Source of the DNA: an uncultured Pseudomonadota bacterium
GTDB taxonomy: Bacteria; Pseudomonadota; Gammaproteobacteria; Steroidobacterales; Steroidobacteraceae
Direction: 5' to 3'
DNA: 63,456 bases
Assembly (NCBI GenBank): GCA_946479515.1
Contig: CAMLGF010000017.1
Span: 1 to 63,456, forward strand
Below are positions 45,723-54,144 of the stretch, piece by piece; position 1 is the stretch's first letter, and the number at the start of each line of letters is the position of its first letter. The notes below the pieces were generated by a model. The model worked only from the letters and a program-made list of their open reading frames with translations, did no database searches and was not told where the DNA came from. The position numbers and the translations under genes were made by a program.

Positions 45723-47032
45723 TGGCAGGACTGATCAATCACCTCTGGCAGTCGACGCTGTTCTGCGTTGCCGTGTGGTTGATCACCCTGGCATTGCGCG
45801 CCAACGGCGCCGCCTTGCGTCACTGGCTGTGGCTGGCCGCCTCGCTGAAATTCCTGGTGCCGTTCACGGCCCTCTACTACCTCGGCGCCCTCGCCGGGCT
45901 TCCCGCAGCGCAGGGCGCGCGGCCGGGGCTCATCGCACAGGCGTTCGAGGCCACCGCGCCTGTGGTCTCGCCGACCAGCACGTGGGTGGACGTCACGCAG
46001 GGGACCGGGACGAGCTGGCTGCCGCTGCTCGCCTCACTCTGGGCGGTGGGTGCGTTCCTGGTGGCGCTGCGCTGGCTCAGTGCCTGGCGCGCGGCAGATT
46101 CCGTGGTGAGGGCAGCGCGGCCGGTGCCGGGCTCATCCCTGGACGCGCGTGTCACGGACGCGGCGATCGAGCCGGCGGTGGCACGGGTTTTCCATCCAGT
46201 GGTGTTGCTGCCGTCCGCGCTGCTCGGGAGGCTTTCCGCGCGGCAATTGGCTGCGGTCCTCGCCCACGAGCGCGAGCACATCCAGCGGCATGACAACCTC
46301 ACCGCGCATCTGCATCGTCTGGTGCAGACGCTGTTCTGGTTCCATCCGGCGGTGTGGTGGATAGGCCGGCAGATGCTCGAAGAACGGGAAAACGCCTGCG
46401 ACGAGGCGGTGCTCGAGCGCGGTCACGACGCGCAGGAGTATGCCGAGGGCATCCTGGCCGTGTGCCGTCATTGCCACGCACTGGCGCATGCCGGTCACGC
46501 CGCGTCGGCCATCTCCGGCGACCTCACCCGGCGCATCCGCGCGATCATTCGCCACGTGCCGCCGGTATCGCCAGGGTTCTGCAAAGCCTTTGCGCTATCG
46601 GCGTGCACGCTGGCACTGAGCTTGGGACCGCTGTTCGCCGGCGCGCTCGACGAGGCCGCACGACGGCGCGCGCAGGTGGACGTCGATGCGCGCCATCTGG
46701 ATTCGGCGGACATCGAGATCGCGCCGGCCGCCGCGGGAGTCGCCGGACGCTACCAGCTCTCGGCCGCGGATCGCCGGCTCCATGTGCGCAACGCCACGCT
46801 GCGCGAGCTCGTGGCCGTCGCCTACGGCGTGAACGGCATGAACGTGACCGGTGGTCCCTGGCTCGACAACTCACGTTACGACATCCGTGTCACTCTGCAC
46901 GAGCCGGTGGCGGATCCTGACGAGTTCGATCCCACCGCGCTGCGTGGCGTGGTGACCAGGCTGCTCGCCACGCATTTCGACCTGAAGATCACGGTGCGCC
47001 ACCCTTCGCTCGAGACCGCGCCGGCCCGCTGA
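45719..47032 (+). CDS. M56 (BlaR1-type) membrane peptidase with DUF3738-like tail
   Basis: A 437-residue inner-membrane zinc peptidase. The N-terminus MMAGLINHLWQSTLFC opens the first helix. More helices lie at about 42-60, 100-120 and 285-305, and the protease loop between them contains HEREH (H183, E184, H187) with the ligand region EERENACDEAVLE. The C-terminal 110 residues after the last helix are DUF3738-like (RNATLRELVAVAYGVNGMNVTGGPWLDNSRYDIRV), a module common in soil bacteria, in place of a penicillin-binding domain. It should cleave or trigger cleavage of the coupled BlaI. A near-copy of its N-terminus heads the next gene. Confidence 0.9.
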   Translation: MMAGLINHLWQSTLFCVAVWLITLALRANGAALRHWLWLAASLKFLVPFTALYYLGALAGLPAAQGARPGLIAQAFEATAPVVSPTSTWVDVTQGTGTSWLPLLASLWAVGAFLVALRWLSAWRAADSVVRAARPVPGSSLDARVTDAAIEPAVARVFHPVVLLPSALLGRLSARQLAAVLAHEREHIQRHDNLTAHLHRLVQTLFWFHPAVWWIGRQMLEERENACDEAVLERGHDAQEYAEGILAVCRHCHALAHAGHAASAISGDLTRRIRAIIRHVPPVSPGFCKAFALSACTLALSLGPLFAGALDEAARRRAQVDVDARHLDSADIEIAPAAAGVAGRYQLSAADRRLHVRNATLRELVAVAYGVNGMNVTGGPWLDNSRYDIRVTLHEPVADPDEFDPTALRGVVTRLLATHFDLKITVRHPSLETAPAR

Positions 47033-47091
47033 GGCCGCACCGGCCGCCCGTGGACCCGACGATGTCCGAGCCCCTGTCTACCATTCCATCT

Positions 47092-47109
47092 CTATCTACT
47101 ACATTTGTG
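47092..47109. promoter_or_regulatory. BlaI-type operator before the chimeric receptor gene
   Basis: TACATTTGTG (47100-47109) matches TACA-N2-TGTA with one mismatch and carries the extended left arm ACTACA. It lies 35 nt before the GTG start at 47145, so the downstream gene is probably in the same BlaI regulon while having its own promoter. Confidence 0.6.
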
Positions 47110-47144
47110 GTTGATGCCGCGCGCCACGGCGCCCGGGTGGCCGC

Positions 47145-49517
47145 GTGGCGGGCCTGATCGATCACCTCTGGCAGACGCTGCTCTGCGTGGCGCTCGCTGC
47201 CGGACTGGTTGCGACCCTGCGACGCTGCGCGGCACAGGCGCGGCTGTGGACGTGGCGACTGGCGGCGGGAAAATTCCTGGTGCCCTTCGCCGGGCTCGCG
47301 GCGATCGGCGGCTGGTTCGGATTTCCGGTGCGCTTCGCCGGCGATCCTCCACCCGCGTCGATGATCGCATTGGTCGACCAGCTGTCCCCATGGTTTGCCT
47401 TGGCGGGCTGGTTCGACTCGGCCGCCGCGCGGATCGTCGCCGCCGCCATTCTGCTGCTCGCGGCGGCGGCGGCGGCACGCTGGCTGCTGGGCAACATCCA
47501 CCGCGAAGCGCTGCGCGCGCGCGTGGAGCAGCTGCGGCTGGAAGCCGACCCCGACGATCGCGAGCCCAGTCCGGGCTTCTTCCAGGCTGCGCTGTTCACC
47601 GCCTGCGCGGCAGCGGTGCTCGCGGTGCCGCTCCTCGGCGGCGCCGTGCGCGGCAGCGTGCACGCCTACCAGGTGCTCGATGCGAACAGCCAGAACATGA
47701 GCGAGGCGCGCGTCACCATCCGCCCGGCAAGGAAGGGTGCGGGCAGGCGCTTCTTCCTCGACGTGGATGCGCATGGCGTGAGCATTCGCAATGTCTCTGT
47801 GCGAGAGCTCGCCGCCATGGCCTATGGCGTGAACCGGCTCTCGGTGCGCGGCGATCATTTCCGCGAGGGCAACGCGGAGGACTGGCTGGTCGACACCCGG
47901 CATGATGTCCGCATCGAAGCGCCGGTCATCGAGCCGGAAGATTTCGATACCTACGCCCTGCGCGACACCATCACACGCGAGTTGGCCACCAGTTTCGGGC
48001 TGGAAATCTACGTGAACAACACGTGCCAGAAGCCCTGCGGCAAGTGGGGCGACCGGGTATTGCTGCAGGTGACGCCGGATTCCTGGGCATGGGTGGATAA
48101 GCGGGCCGCCGGGCCCGCGCAGGCGGCATCGGAATTCGTGCGCAGCCGGCAGCCGGCGCGGGCGATGTTCCGTGGCTTCCTCGCCGCGTTCAATGCCGCC
48201 GATCGCGATACGCTGACTGCCTTCCTGGCAGACCACGTGGCTAACAGAGCGGGTACGCTCACCCTCGATGAGACGCTCGCGCTGCTCAAGCAGACGGGCG
48301 GCTTCGAGGTCCTCGAACTCGGGGAACGCGGCCCCACCGAGCTCAAGGGCTGGGTGCGCGCGCGCGACTCGGATGCCCTGATGGCGGTCAACTTCGCCGT
48401 GGAGTCCGAGCCACCGTACTGGATCACGCGGAATCGCTTCGACTGGGGCAGCCCGCCGCAGCGATATTTTCCAGCCCGGCTGAGCGAACCGGCGGCGGTG
48501 CGCGCGATCCGCGCCGAGGCGGCCAGCCGTGGCGCGGCGGAAAAATTCTCGGGCGCCCTGTTGCTGGCGCGCGGCTCGCAGGTGCTGCTACGTGCCGCCC
48601 ACGGACTCGCCGATCGCGACACCGCCGTGGAAAACCGCGTCGACACGCGGTTTCGGATCGCCTCGGTGACCATGATGTTCACCGCGGTCGCGGTACTGCG
48701 ACTCGCCCAGGAGGGCAAGGTCGGCCTCGACGACCCCATCGGAAAATACGTGCCGGAAATCGCCGGCAAGCCGCTCGCGCGCGCCACCATCCACCAGCTC
48801 CTGACACACACCGCCGGGGCGCGCGACGGGTTCGGGAGCGAGTACAGCCTGCGACACATGGAGCTGCGGACACTGGCGGACCACGTGCGGCAGCTCGCCG
48901 ACCTCCAACCCATTGCGCCGCCCGGCAGGCGCTATTCGTACAGCACCCTGGACTATCTATTGCTGGGCCGACTGATCGAGACCGTCAGCCACCGCAGTTA
49001 CTACGAGTATGTGCACGACACCGTGTTCGTGCCGGCCGGGATGTCGAGCACGGGGTTCGAGCCCGAGGACGCTGCCGTGGAACGAGCGGAGATCTATGAA
49101 CGCCCCGCCGGCACCGGCATGTGGGTCACCGCCCGCTACGCGCTCGACTATCGCGGCACGTCGGCCGCGAATGCGTACTCCACCGTCGACGACCTGCACC
49201 GCTTCATCGTCGCATTGCGTGGCGGCCGGCTTCTCGACGCCGCACATGCCCGGATGATGTTCGCAGCGAAGCAGCGGGTCTGGCCGGGCAGCGACTACGG
49301 CTACGGCGCCATGATCCAGAGCTACGAGTGGACCGGAAAGTGGACAGGACATGCCGGCGGCCGTCCCGGTATCGACGCCCAGCTGTGGTTCTCGCCCGAT
49401 ACCGACTACGTGGTGATCGCGCTGTCCAACATCGATCCGCCGGCCGCGCAGCAGCTGTCCGACTTCGCCACGACTCGCCTGCCGCTGCAGCCTGCGTCGC
49501 GCTCTGTTCTGCCATGA
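47145..49517 (+). CDS. Chimeric BlaR1-scaffold protein with degenerate class C beta-lactamase domain
   Basis: A 790-residue protein with four parts. Residues 1-170 hold four membrane helices and open with AGLIDHLWQTLLC, close to the M56 protein encoded just upstream. The protease loop with HExxH is missing: helix 3 (about 105-125) is linked to helix 4 (about 145-170) by a short polar stretch. Residues about 185-290 are DUF3738-like (VRELAAMAYGVNRLSV...TRHDVRIEA). An NTF2-like segment follows (about 330-425), then a class C beta-lactamase-like domain (about 445-785). There SxxK reads SVTM (S507, Met510) and YxN reads YST (599-601); the third motif is HAGG (736). Hydrolysis is therefore unlikely, and ligand sensing is a plausible role. 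It starts with GTG. Confidence 0.82.
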   Translation: MAGLIDHLWQTLLCVALAAGLVATLRRCAAQARLWTWRLAAGKFLVPFAGLAAIGGWFGFPVRFAGDPPPASMIALVDQLSPWFALAGWFDSAAARIVAAAILLLAAAAAARWLLGNIHREALRARVEQLRLEADPDDREPSPGFFQAALFTACAAAVLAVPLLGGAVRGSVHAYQVLDANSQNMSEARVTIRPARKGAGRRFFLDVDAHGVSIRNVSVRELAAMAYGVNRLSVRGDHFREGNAEDWLVDTRHDVRIEAPVIEPEDFDTYALRDTITRELATSFGLEIYVNNTCQKPCGKWGDRVLLQVTPDSWAWVDKRAAGPAQAASEFVRSRQPARAMFRGFLAAFNAADRDTLTAFLADHVANRAGTLTLDETLALLKQTGGFEVLELGERGPTELKGWVRARDSDALMAVNFAVESEPPYWITRNRFDWGSPPQRYFPARLSEPAAVRAIRAEAASRGAAEKFSGALLLARGSQVLLRAAHGLADRDTAVENRVDTRFRIASVTMMFTAVAVLRLAQEGKVGLDDPIGKYVPEIAGKPLARATIHQLLTHTAGARDGFGSEYSLRHMELRTLADHVRQLADLQPIAPPGRRYSYSTLDYLLLGRLIETVSHRSYYEYVHDTVFVPAGMSSTGFEPEDAAVERAEIYERPAGTGMWVTARYALDYRGTSAANAYSTVDDLHRFIVALRGGRLLDAAHARMMFAAKQRVWPGSDYGYGAMIQSYEWTGKWTGHAGGRPGIDAQLWFSPDTDYVVIALSNIDPPAAQQLSDFATTRLPLQPASRSVLP

Positions 49518-49682
49518 CTCTCGCCGCACGGCGACGGCCGCGGACCGGCTGCGCGCCTGACCTGCCCGCGATGCCGCGGTGGCCGCGCCGCCCTCCCGGG
49601 TGACCCGCACCGCATTGCCCTGTGCAATCATCCGACGTCGATTCCGGATCGCGCCGTTCGTCCAAGGAGCAGAGGGTCAACA

Positions 49683-50753
49683 TTGAACACCATCGCTACC
49701 CAGATCACCGCCGCCGTGGTCGCGCCCATCGAGGACCGGCGCCGGCTCGCAAACCGCATCTACTACGGCGCATTGGCGGTGACCGTGGCGCTCACCGCCT
49801 TCGTCCTACTGTCGTATTTCACGGGCATCGGCCGCAGGTTCACCGGCGCGCTCTCTTTCGACCGGCGCACGCTCACCAACGTGCTGCTCGGCGCGGTGAT
49901 TCTCAATGTCGCGCTGGGCTTCATCTGGCTGGGAATCAAGACTCTGCTGCTGCACTACGTCGCCGGATTCAACCGGGAAGAGAGGCGTGCCGCGTTCTCC
50001 TCGCGCATGGACCAGCCTTACGACGTGGCGGCACTCATCGCCCGGCATTCGGAACGCCGCATCCGCATCGTCGACATGATCGGCCGCCGCGGTCGCTTCA
50101 TGGTGTTGGGCCTCATGGGCTTTTTCTATCTCTACACGCGCATCGGCAGCGAGAAGCCCGGCAACTTCGCCACCGCCTTCCTGAGCGACAACCTCCTCGA
50201 TGCGGTACTCACCGGCTGGATGTTCGTACTGCTCTATCGCGGCAACCACATTCTGGCGCGCGCAGTGTACGGCCCGCAGTCGCGCGTGATGGATGGCATG
50301 TTGGCTCGCGCCAACTGCCTGCTCATCATCACACTTTGGGGCTTGTTCAAGTTCGTGCTGCTGCCCATCGGGGCGCAGCTCGCCACGCTGTACTCACCCG
50401 CGCATTTCGCCGCGGTATTTGCGCTCATCTGGGGCTCGTACATGATGTGCGACACGCTGGCCGAGGTCGGGGGCTCCATCTACGGCACCATGAAGATCCG
50501 CGTGCGCGGTGTCGGCGACGTGAACCGCAAGTCCATCGCCGGCACGGTCACCGGCTTTCTCGGGTCGCTCGTGTTCTGCACCCTCATCGTGTGGGCGAAC
50601 TCGTTGCCGGCGGCCTTCTACGGGCTGGCGTTCGCGATATCGGTCAGCAACACCCTGCTCGAGCTGTATTCGCCGCGCGGCACCGACGACTTCTGGATGG
50701 CCACGGGCAATGCCCTCATCTGCTGGGCCTTCGGGCTCTGGGTGTTGGGCTAG
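49683..50753 (+). CDS. Polytopic membrane protein of the dolichol/phytol kinase-CdsA-like superfamily
   Basis: A 356-residue membrane protein with about eight to nine helices and a TTG start (NTIATQITAAVV). The C-terminal part has the conserved pattern of CTP-dependent lipid kinases and cytidylyltransferases: DTLAEVGGSIYG, then GDVNRKSIAGTVTGFLGSL and LELYSPRGTDDFW. Relatives phosphorylate dolichol, phytol or other prenols, or make CDP-diacylglycerol. The N-terminal half is not recognised. It lies between the chimeric receptor gene and the convergent nrdB (4-nt overlap). The substrate cannot be told. Confidence 0.6.
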   Translation: MNTIATQITAAVVAPIEDRRRLANRIYYGALAVTVALTAFVLLSYFTGIGRRFTGALSFDRRTLTNVLLGAVILNVALGFIWLGIKTLLLHYVAGFNREERRAAFSSRMDQPYDVAALIARHSERRIRIVDMIGRRGRFMVLGLMGFFYLYTRIGSEKPGNFATAFLSDNLLDAVLTGWMFVLLYRGNHILARAVYGPQSRVMDGMLARANCLLIITLWGLFKFVLLPIGAQLATLYSPAHFAAVFALIWGSYMMCDTLAEVGGSIYGTMKIRVRGVGDVNRKSIAGTVTGFLGSLVFCTLIVWANSLPAAFYGLAFAISVSNTLLELYSPRGTDDFWMATGNALICWAFGLWVLG

Positions 50754-51802
50754 CTGGCATCACGGCCGCCGATGAGATCCAGCTGACCGCGCCGCGCGAT
50801 GCGGCGGTCGAACAGTCCCCACGCGCCTTCGTGGCCATGCCACGCGCCGCCGGTCGCTGCCTTGGCGTACTCCGTGGCCCGGGTCTCGAAGAAATTGGCG
50901 TGCTCGACGCCATTCAGGATCTCGGTGAGCCAGGGCAGCGGATGTTCCTTGATGTGGAACAACTGCGGCAGGTTGAGCTGCTTGAGACGCCAGTCGGCGA
51001 TGTAGCGGATGTATTTCTTCACGTCCCCGGCCGAAAGACCCTGCACGGGACCCATCTCGAAGGCCAGGTCCACGAACCTGTCCTCGAGCGTCACCACGGT
51101 GCGCGCGCAGTCGACGATGTCGTCCTGCACCGCCTGCGACAATGCGCCCGTCTCCTGCGCGAAGGCGTGGAACAGCCGGGTGATGCCCTCGCAATGCAGG
51201 GTCTCGTCGCGCACGCTCCAACTCACCACCTGCCCCATGCCGCGCATCTTGTTGTGCCGGGGAAAGTTCAGCAGGATGGCGAAGCTCGCGAACAGCTGCA
51301 CGCCCTCGGTGAAGCCGCCGAACATCGCCAGCGTACGCAACACGTCCGCGTCGGTATCCACGCCGAAGCCCTGTAGATAGTCGTGCTTGTCGCGCATGGC
51401 GGCATAGTCCATGAACGCCGTGAACTCGCTGTCCGGCATGCCGAGCGTCTCCAGCAGCAACGCGTAGGCGGCGATGTGTACGGTCTCCATGTTGGCGAAG
51501 GCCGCCAGCATCATCTTGATCTCGGTGGGGCGGAACACGCGCGCGTAGCGCTCCATGTAGTTGTCCTGCACCTCGACGTCCGACTGCGTGAAGAAACGGA
51601 AGATCTGCGTGAGCAGATTGCGTTCGGCATCGCTGAGCCGCGAGCTCCAGTCCTTGCAGTCCTCGCCGAGCGGTATCTCCTCCGGCATCCAGTGGATCTG
51701 CTGCTGGCGGCGCCAGTACTCGATGGCCCACGGATAGCGGAAGGGCTTGTAGCTGCGGGAAGGGGTCAGCAGGCCGGGCCGGGCGATGAGTTCGATTTGC
51801 AT
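50750..51802 (-). CDS. nrdB: Class I ribonucleotide reductase beta subunit
   Basis: A 350-residue ferritin-fold radical subunit. Metal ligands are visible in the NMETVHIAAY helix (E106, H109) and in RDETLHCEGITR, and the radical tyrosine of class Ia fits Y113, four residues after the histidine as in E. coli NrdB. It generates the tyrosyl radical used by NrdA to make deoxynucleotides aerobically. ATG 51802 follows nrdA by 11 nt; ATG 51823 would overlap the nrdA stop by 10 nt and is less likely. Expression should follow nrdA and its cobalamin riboswitch. Confidence 0.94.
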   Translation of the reverse strand: MQIELIARPGLLTPSRSYKPFRYPWAIEYWRRQQQIHWMPEEIPLGEDCKDWSSRLSDAERNLLTQIFRFFTQSDVEVQDNYMERYARVFRPTEIKMMLAAFANMETVHIAAYALLLETLGMPDSEFTAFMDYAAMRDKHDYLQGFGVDTDADVLRTLAMFGGFTEGVQLFASFAILLNFPRHNKMRGMGQVVSWSVRDETLHCEGITRLFHAFAQETGALSQAVQDDIVDCARTVVTLEDRFVDLAFEMGPVQGLSAGDVKKYIRYIADWRLKQLNLPQLFHIKEHPLPWLTEILNGVEHANFFETRATEYAKAATGGAWHGHEGAWGLFDRRIARRGQLDLIGGRDAS

Positions 51803-51813
51803 GGCGGTCTTTC

Positions 51814-53757
51814 TCACTGGCATGCCAGGCACTCGTCGTACCTGGCTTCGTCGTTGTCGGCGCCCAGCGGCTTCACCGGAAGCCTGCGCGTGTTGTCGGC
51901 CTCGACGCCGGCGAAGCCCGCGCGCTGCACGCTCTTCGAGCGGCAGTAGTACAGCGACTTCACGCCGCGCTCCCAGGCCGTCCAGTGCAGCATCAGCAGG
52001 TCCCACTTGTGGATGTCGCTGCGCAGGTAGAGGTTCAGCGACTGGCCCTGGCAGACGAGTGGCGCGCGGTCGGCTGCGAGCTCCACCACCCAGCGCTGAT
52101 CGATTTCGAAGGCGGTGCGAAAGACCGCCTTCTCGTCGTCGGTGAGCGCCTCGAGATGCTGCACCGAGCCTTCGTGCGCCAGGATGGACTGCCAGGTGTC
52201 CTCGCTGTTCAACCCCCTGGCCTCGAGCAGCCTGGTGAGCGCCGGGTTGCGTACGCTGAAGGATCCCGACAGCGTCTTGTGTGTGTAGATGTTGGCGGGG
52301 ATGGGCTCGATGCAGGCGCTGGTGCCCCCACAGATCACCGAGATGCTGGCCGTGGGAGCGATGGCCAGCTTGTGGGAGAAGCGCTCCATCGCGCCACGTT
52401 CGGCCGCGTCCGGGCAGGCACCGCGCTCCTGCGCCAGCGTCCGGGATGCCGCGTCCGCCGCGCGCCGCAGATGCTTGAACATGCGCAGGTTCGCGGCCCG
52501 CGCCAGCGCGCTCTCGAAGGGAATGCCGTTGTTCTGCAACCAGGAATGAAAGCCCATGGCGCCGAGCCCCACGGAGCGCTCGCGCCGCGCGGAATACTTC
52601 GCCGTGGCCATGGACGCGGGCGCGTGCTCGATGAAGTCCTGCAGCACGTTGTCGAGCATGCGCAGCACGTCTTCGATGAAGCGCGGCTCCGTGCTCCACT
52701 GCTCCCAGGTCTCGAAGTTCACCGACGACAGGCAGCACACGGCCGTGCGCGCCCTGCCGAGGTGATCCACGCCGGTGGGCAGCAGTATCTCGCTGCAGAG
52801 GTTCGACTGCCGCACTTTCAGGCCCAGCTCTCGCTGATGCGGCGCCAGCTGCCGGTTGGCCGTGTCGCTGAAGAGAAGATAGGGCTCGCCGGTCTGCAGG
52901 CGCGTCTCGAGGATCTTCTGCCACAGTCTGCGCGCGCCGATGGTGCGCAACACCTCGCCGTTCCTGGGGCTGCGCAGCGCAAAGGGCCGATCGTCGCGCA
53001 CCGCGTGCATGAACTCGTCCGTGATGCAGACGCCGTGGTGCAGGTTGAGGCTCTTGCGGTTGAAATCGCCCGAGGGCTTGCGGATCTCGATGAACTCCTC
53101 GATCTCGGGGTGATGCACGTCGAGATAGACCGCCGCGGAGCCGCGGCGCAGTGAACCCTGCGAAATGGCCAGTGTCAGCGAGTCCATGACGCGCACGAAG
53201 GGAATGATCCCCGAGGTCTGCCCGCAGCCCTTGACCGTCTCGCCGATGGAGCGCACGCCGCCCCAGTAGGTGCCGATGCCGCCGCCGTTCGAGGCCAGCC
53301 AGACATTCTCGGTCCAGGTGCCGACGATGCCATCGAGATCATCCGCGACGGCGTTGAGGAAGCAGGAGATGGGCAGCCCGCGCTCGGTGCCGCCGTTCGA
53401 GAGGATGGGCGTGGCCGGCATGAACCAGAGCTGCGAGATGTAGTCGTACAACCGCTGCGCGTGCGCGGGGTCGTCGGCATAGGCGCGCGCCACGCGCGCG
53501 AACAGGTGCTGCGGCGTCTCGCCGGGCAGGAGGTAGCGGTCGAGCAACGTGGCGCGGCCGAAGCCGGTCAGCAGTGCATCGCGCGCTGGATCGATGCGCA
53601 CGTCGAAGGCGGCGCGAACGCGCTTGGCCGCGGTGGCGCCGGCGGTGGCCGCGCGCACCTTGCGCGCCTGTTTGTCGGCCTGCTGCCGGGGCTCGCGTGC
53701 CTTGCGGGCGTCGCGCGCCGGTTTTGCGCCCATGCTGGAAACAGTCTGACTCGCCAT
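51814..53757 (-). CDS. nrdA: Class I ribonucleotide reductase alpha subunit
   Basis: A 647-residue catalytic subunit. Active-site cysteines are in GLPISCFLNAV and TAVCCLSSVN, the radical-site motif N-x-C-x-E is NLCSE, and the C-terminal redox pair is CLAC at the very end. There is no clear N-terminal ATP-cone; the first 50 residues are instead a basic Ala/Arg/Lys-rich stretch, so dATP feedback may be weak or use another mode. ATG 53757 has AGGGAG 9 nt upstream. A cobalamin riboswitch precedes the gene, so this B12-independent enzyme is probably shut down when B12 is plentiful. Confidence 0.94.
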   Translation of the reverse strand: MASQTVSSMGAKPARDARKAREPRQQADKQARKVRAATAGATAAKRVRAAFDVRIDPARDALLTGFGRATLLDRYLLPGETPQHLFARVARAYADDPAHAQRLYDYISQLWFMPATPILSNGGTERGLPISCFLNAVADDLDGIVGTWTENVWLASNGGGIGTYWGGVRSIGETVKGCGQTSGIIPFVRVMDSLTLAISQGSLRRGSAAVYLDVHHPEIEEFIEIRKPSGDFNRKSLNLHHGVCITDEFMHAVRDDRPFALRSPRNGEVLRTIGARRLWQKILETRLQTGEPYLLFSDTANRQLAPHQRELGLKVRQSNLCSEILLPTGVDHLGRARTAVCCLSSVNFETWEQWSTEPRFIEDVLRMLDNVLQDFIEHAPASMATAKYSARRERSVGLGAMGFHSWLQNNGIPFESALARAANLRMFKHLRRAADAASRTLAQERGACPDAAERGAMERFSHKLAIAPTASISVICGGTSACIEPIPANIYTHKTLSGSFSVRNPALTRLLEARGLNSEDTWQSILAHEGSVQHLEALTDDEKAVFRTAFEIDQRWVVELAADRAPLVCQGQSLNLYLRSDIHKWDLLMLHWTAWERGVKSLYYCRSKSVQRAGFAGVEADNTRRLPVKPLGADNDEARYDECLACQ

Positions 53758-53862
53758 TGCGCTCTCCCTTGACTGGGGCAATGCGAGTGGCGGGAGACCT
53801 GCGCAGGCAGTTCGTCACGCAACCGCCGGCACACCCCGTCCGACCAGATGTATAGAAAGTGT

Positions 53863-54066
53863 GCGCCGGCAGGTCTCCTGGCTCACCGCTCGATCGCGAA
53901 GTTGTTAGGCCTTCCCGGGAACCTTCATTCCCAGTGGCGCACTCCTGTTCCGGCGAAAGAATCTCGGCGGAAAAAAGTCACACTTCGCTTGCGGTCTACA
54001 GTTGCGGGGGCAGCTGCGGATTCAGTGACCTCGTAAGATCTCTTCACCGCATTCCCTTTTCATCGC
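53863..54066 (-). ncRNA. Cobalamin riboswitch in the nrdA leader
   Basis: Read on the minus strand, the leader shows all the strongly conserved blocks of the B12 element in order: GGGAA..GGTGAA (near 54060-54045), AGCTGCCCCCGCAACTGTA (near 54014-53996) and the 3' box AGCCAGGAGACCTGCC (53883-53868). The pair GGCGCAC (53936-53942) and GTGCGCC (53861-53867) can form an extra stem that may belong to the expression platform. About 105 nt separate the element from the nrdA ATG. Binding of adenosylcobalamin should lower nrdAB expression, as known for class I reductase genes in Streptomyces. Confidence 0.92.
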
Positions 54067-54144
54067 GCTCGCGCGCGAACCGATGCACGACCAGATGTTG
54101 TGTGTCGCACCGGGGAGTTGTCAACCCATTGTGTGAGGCTCATC

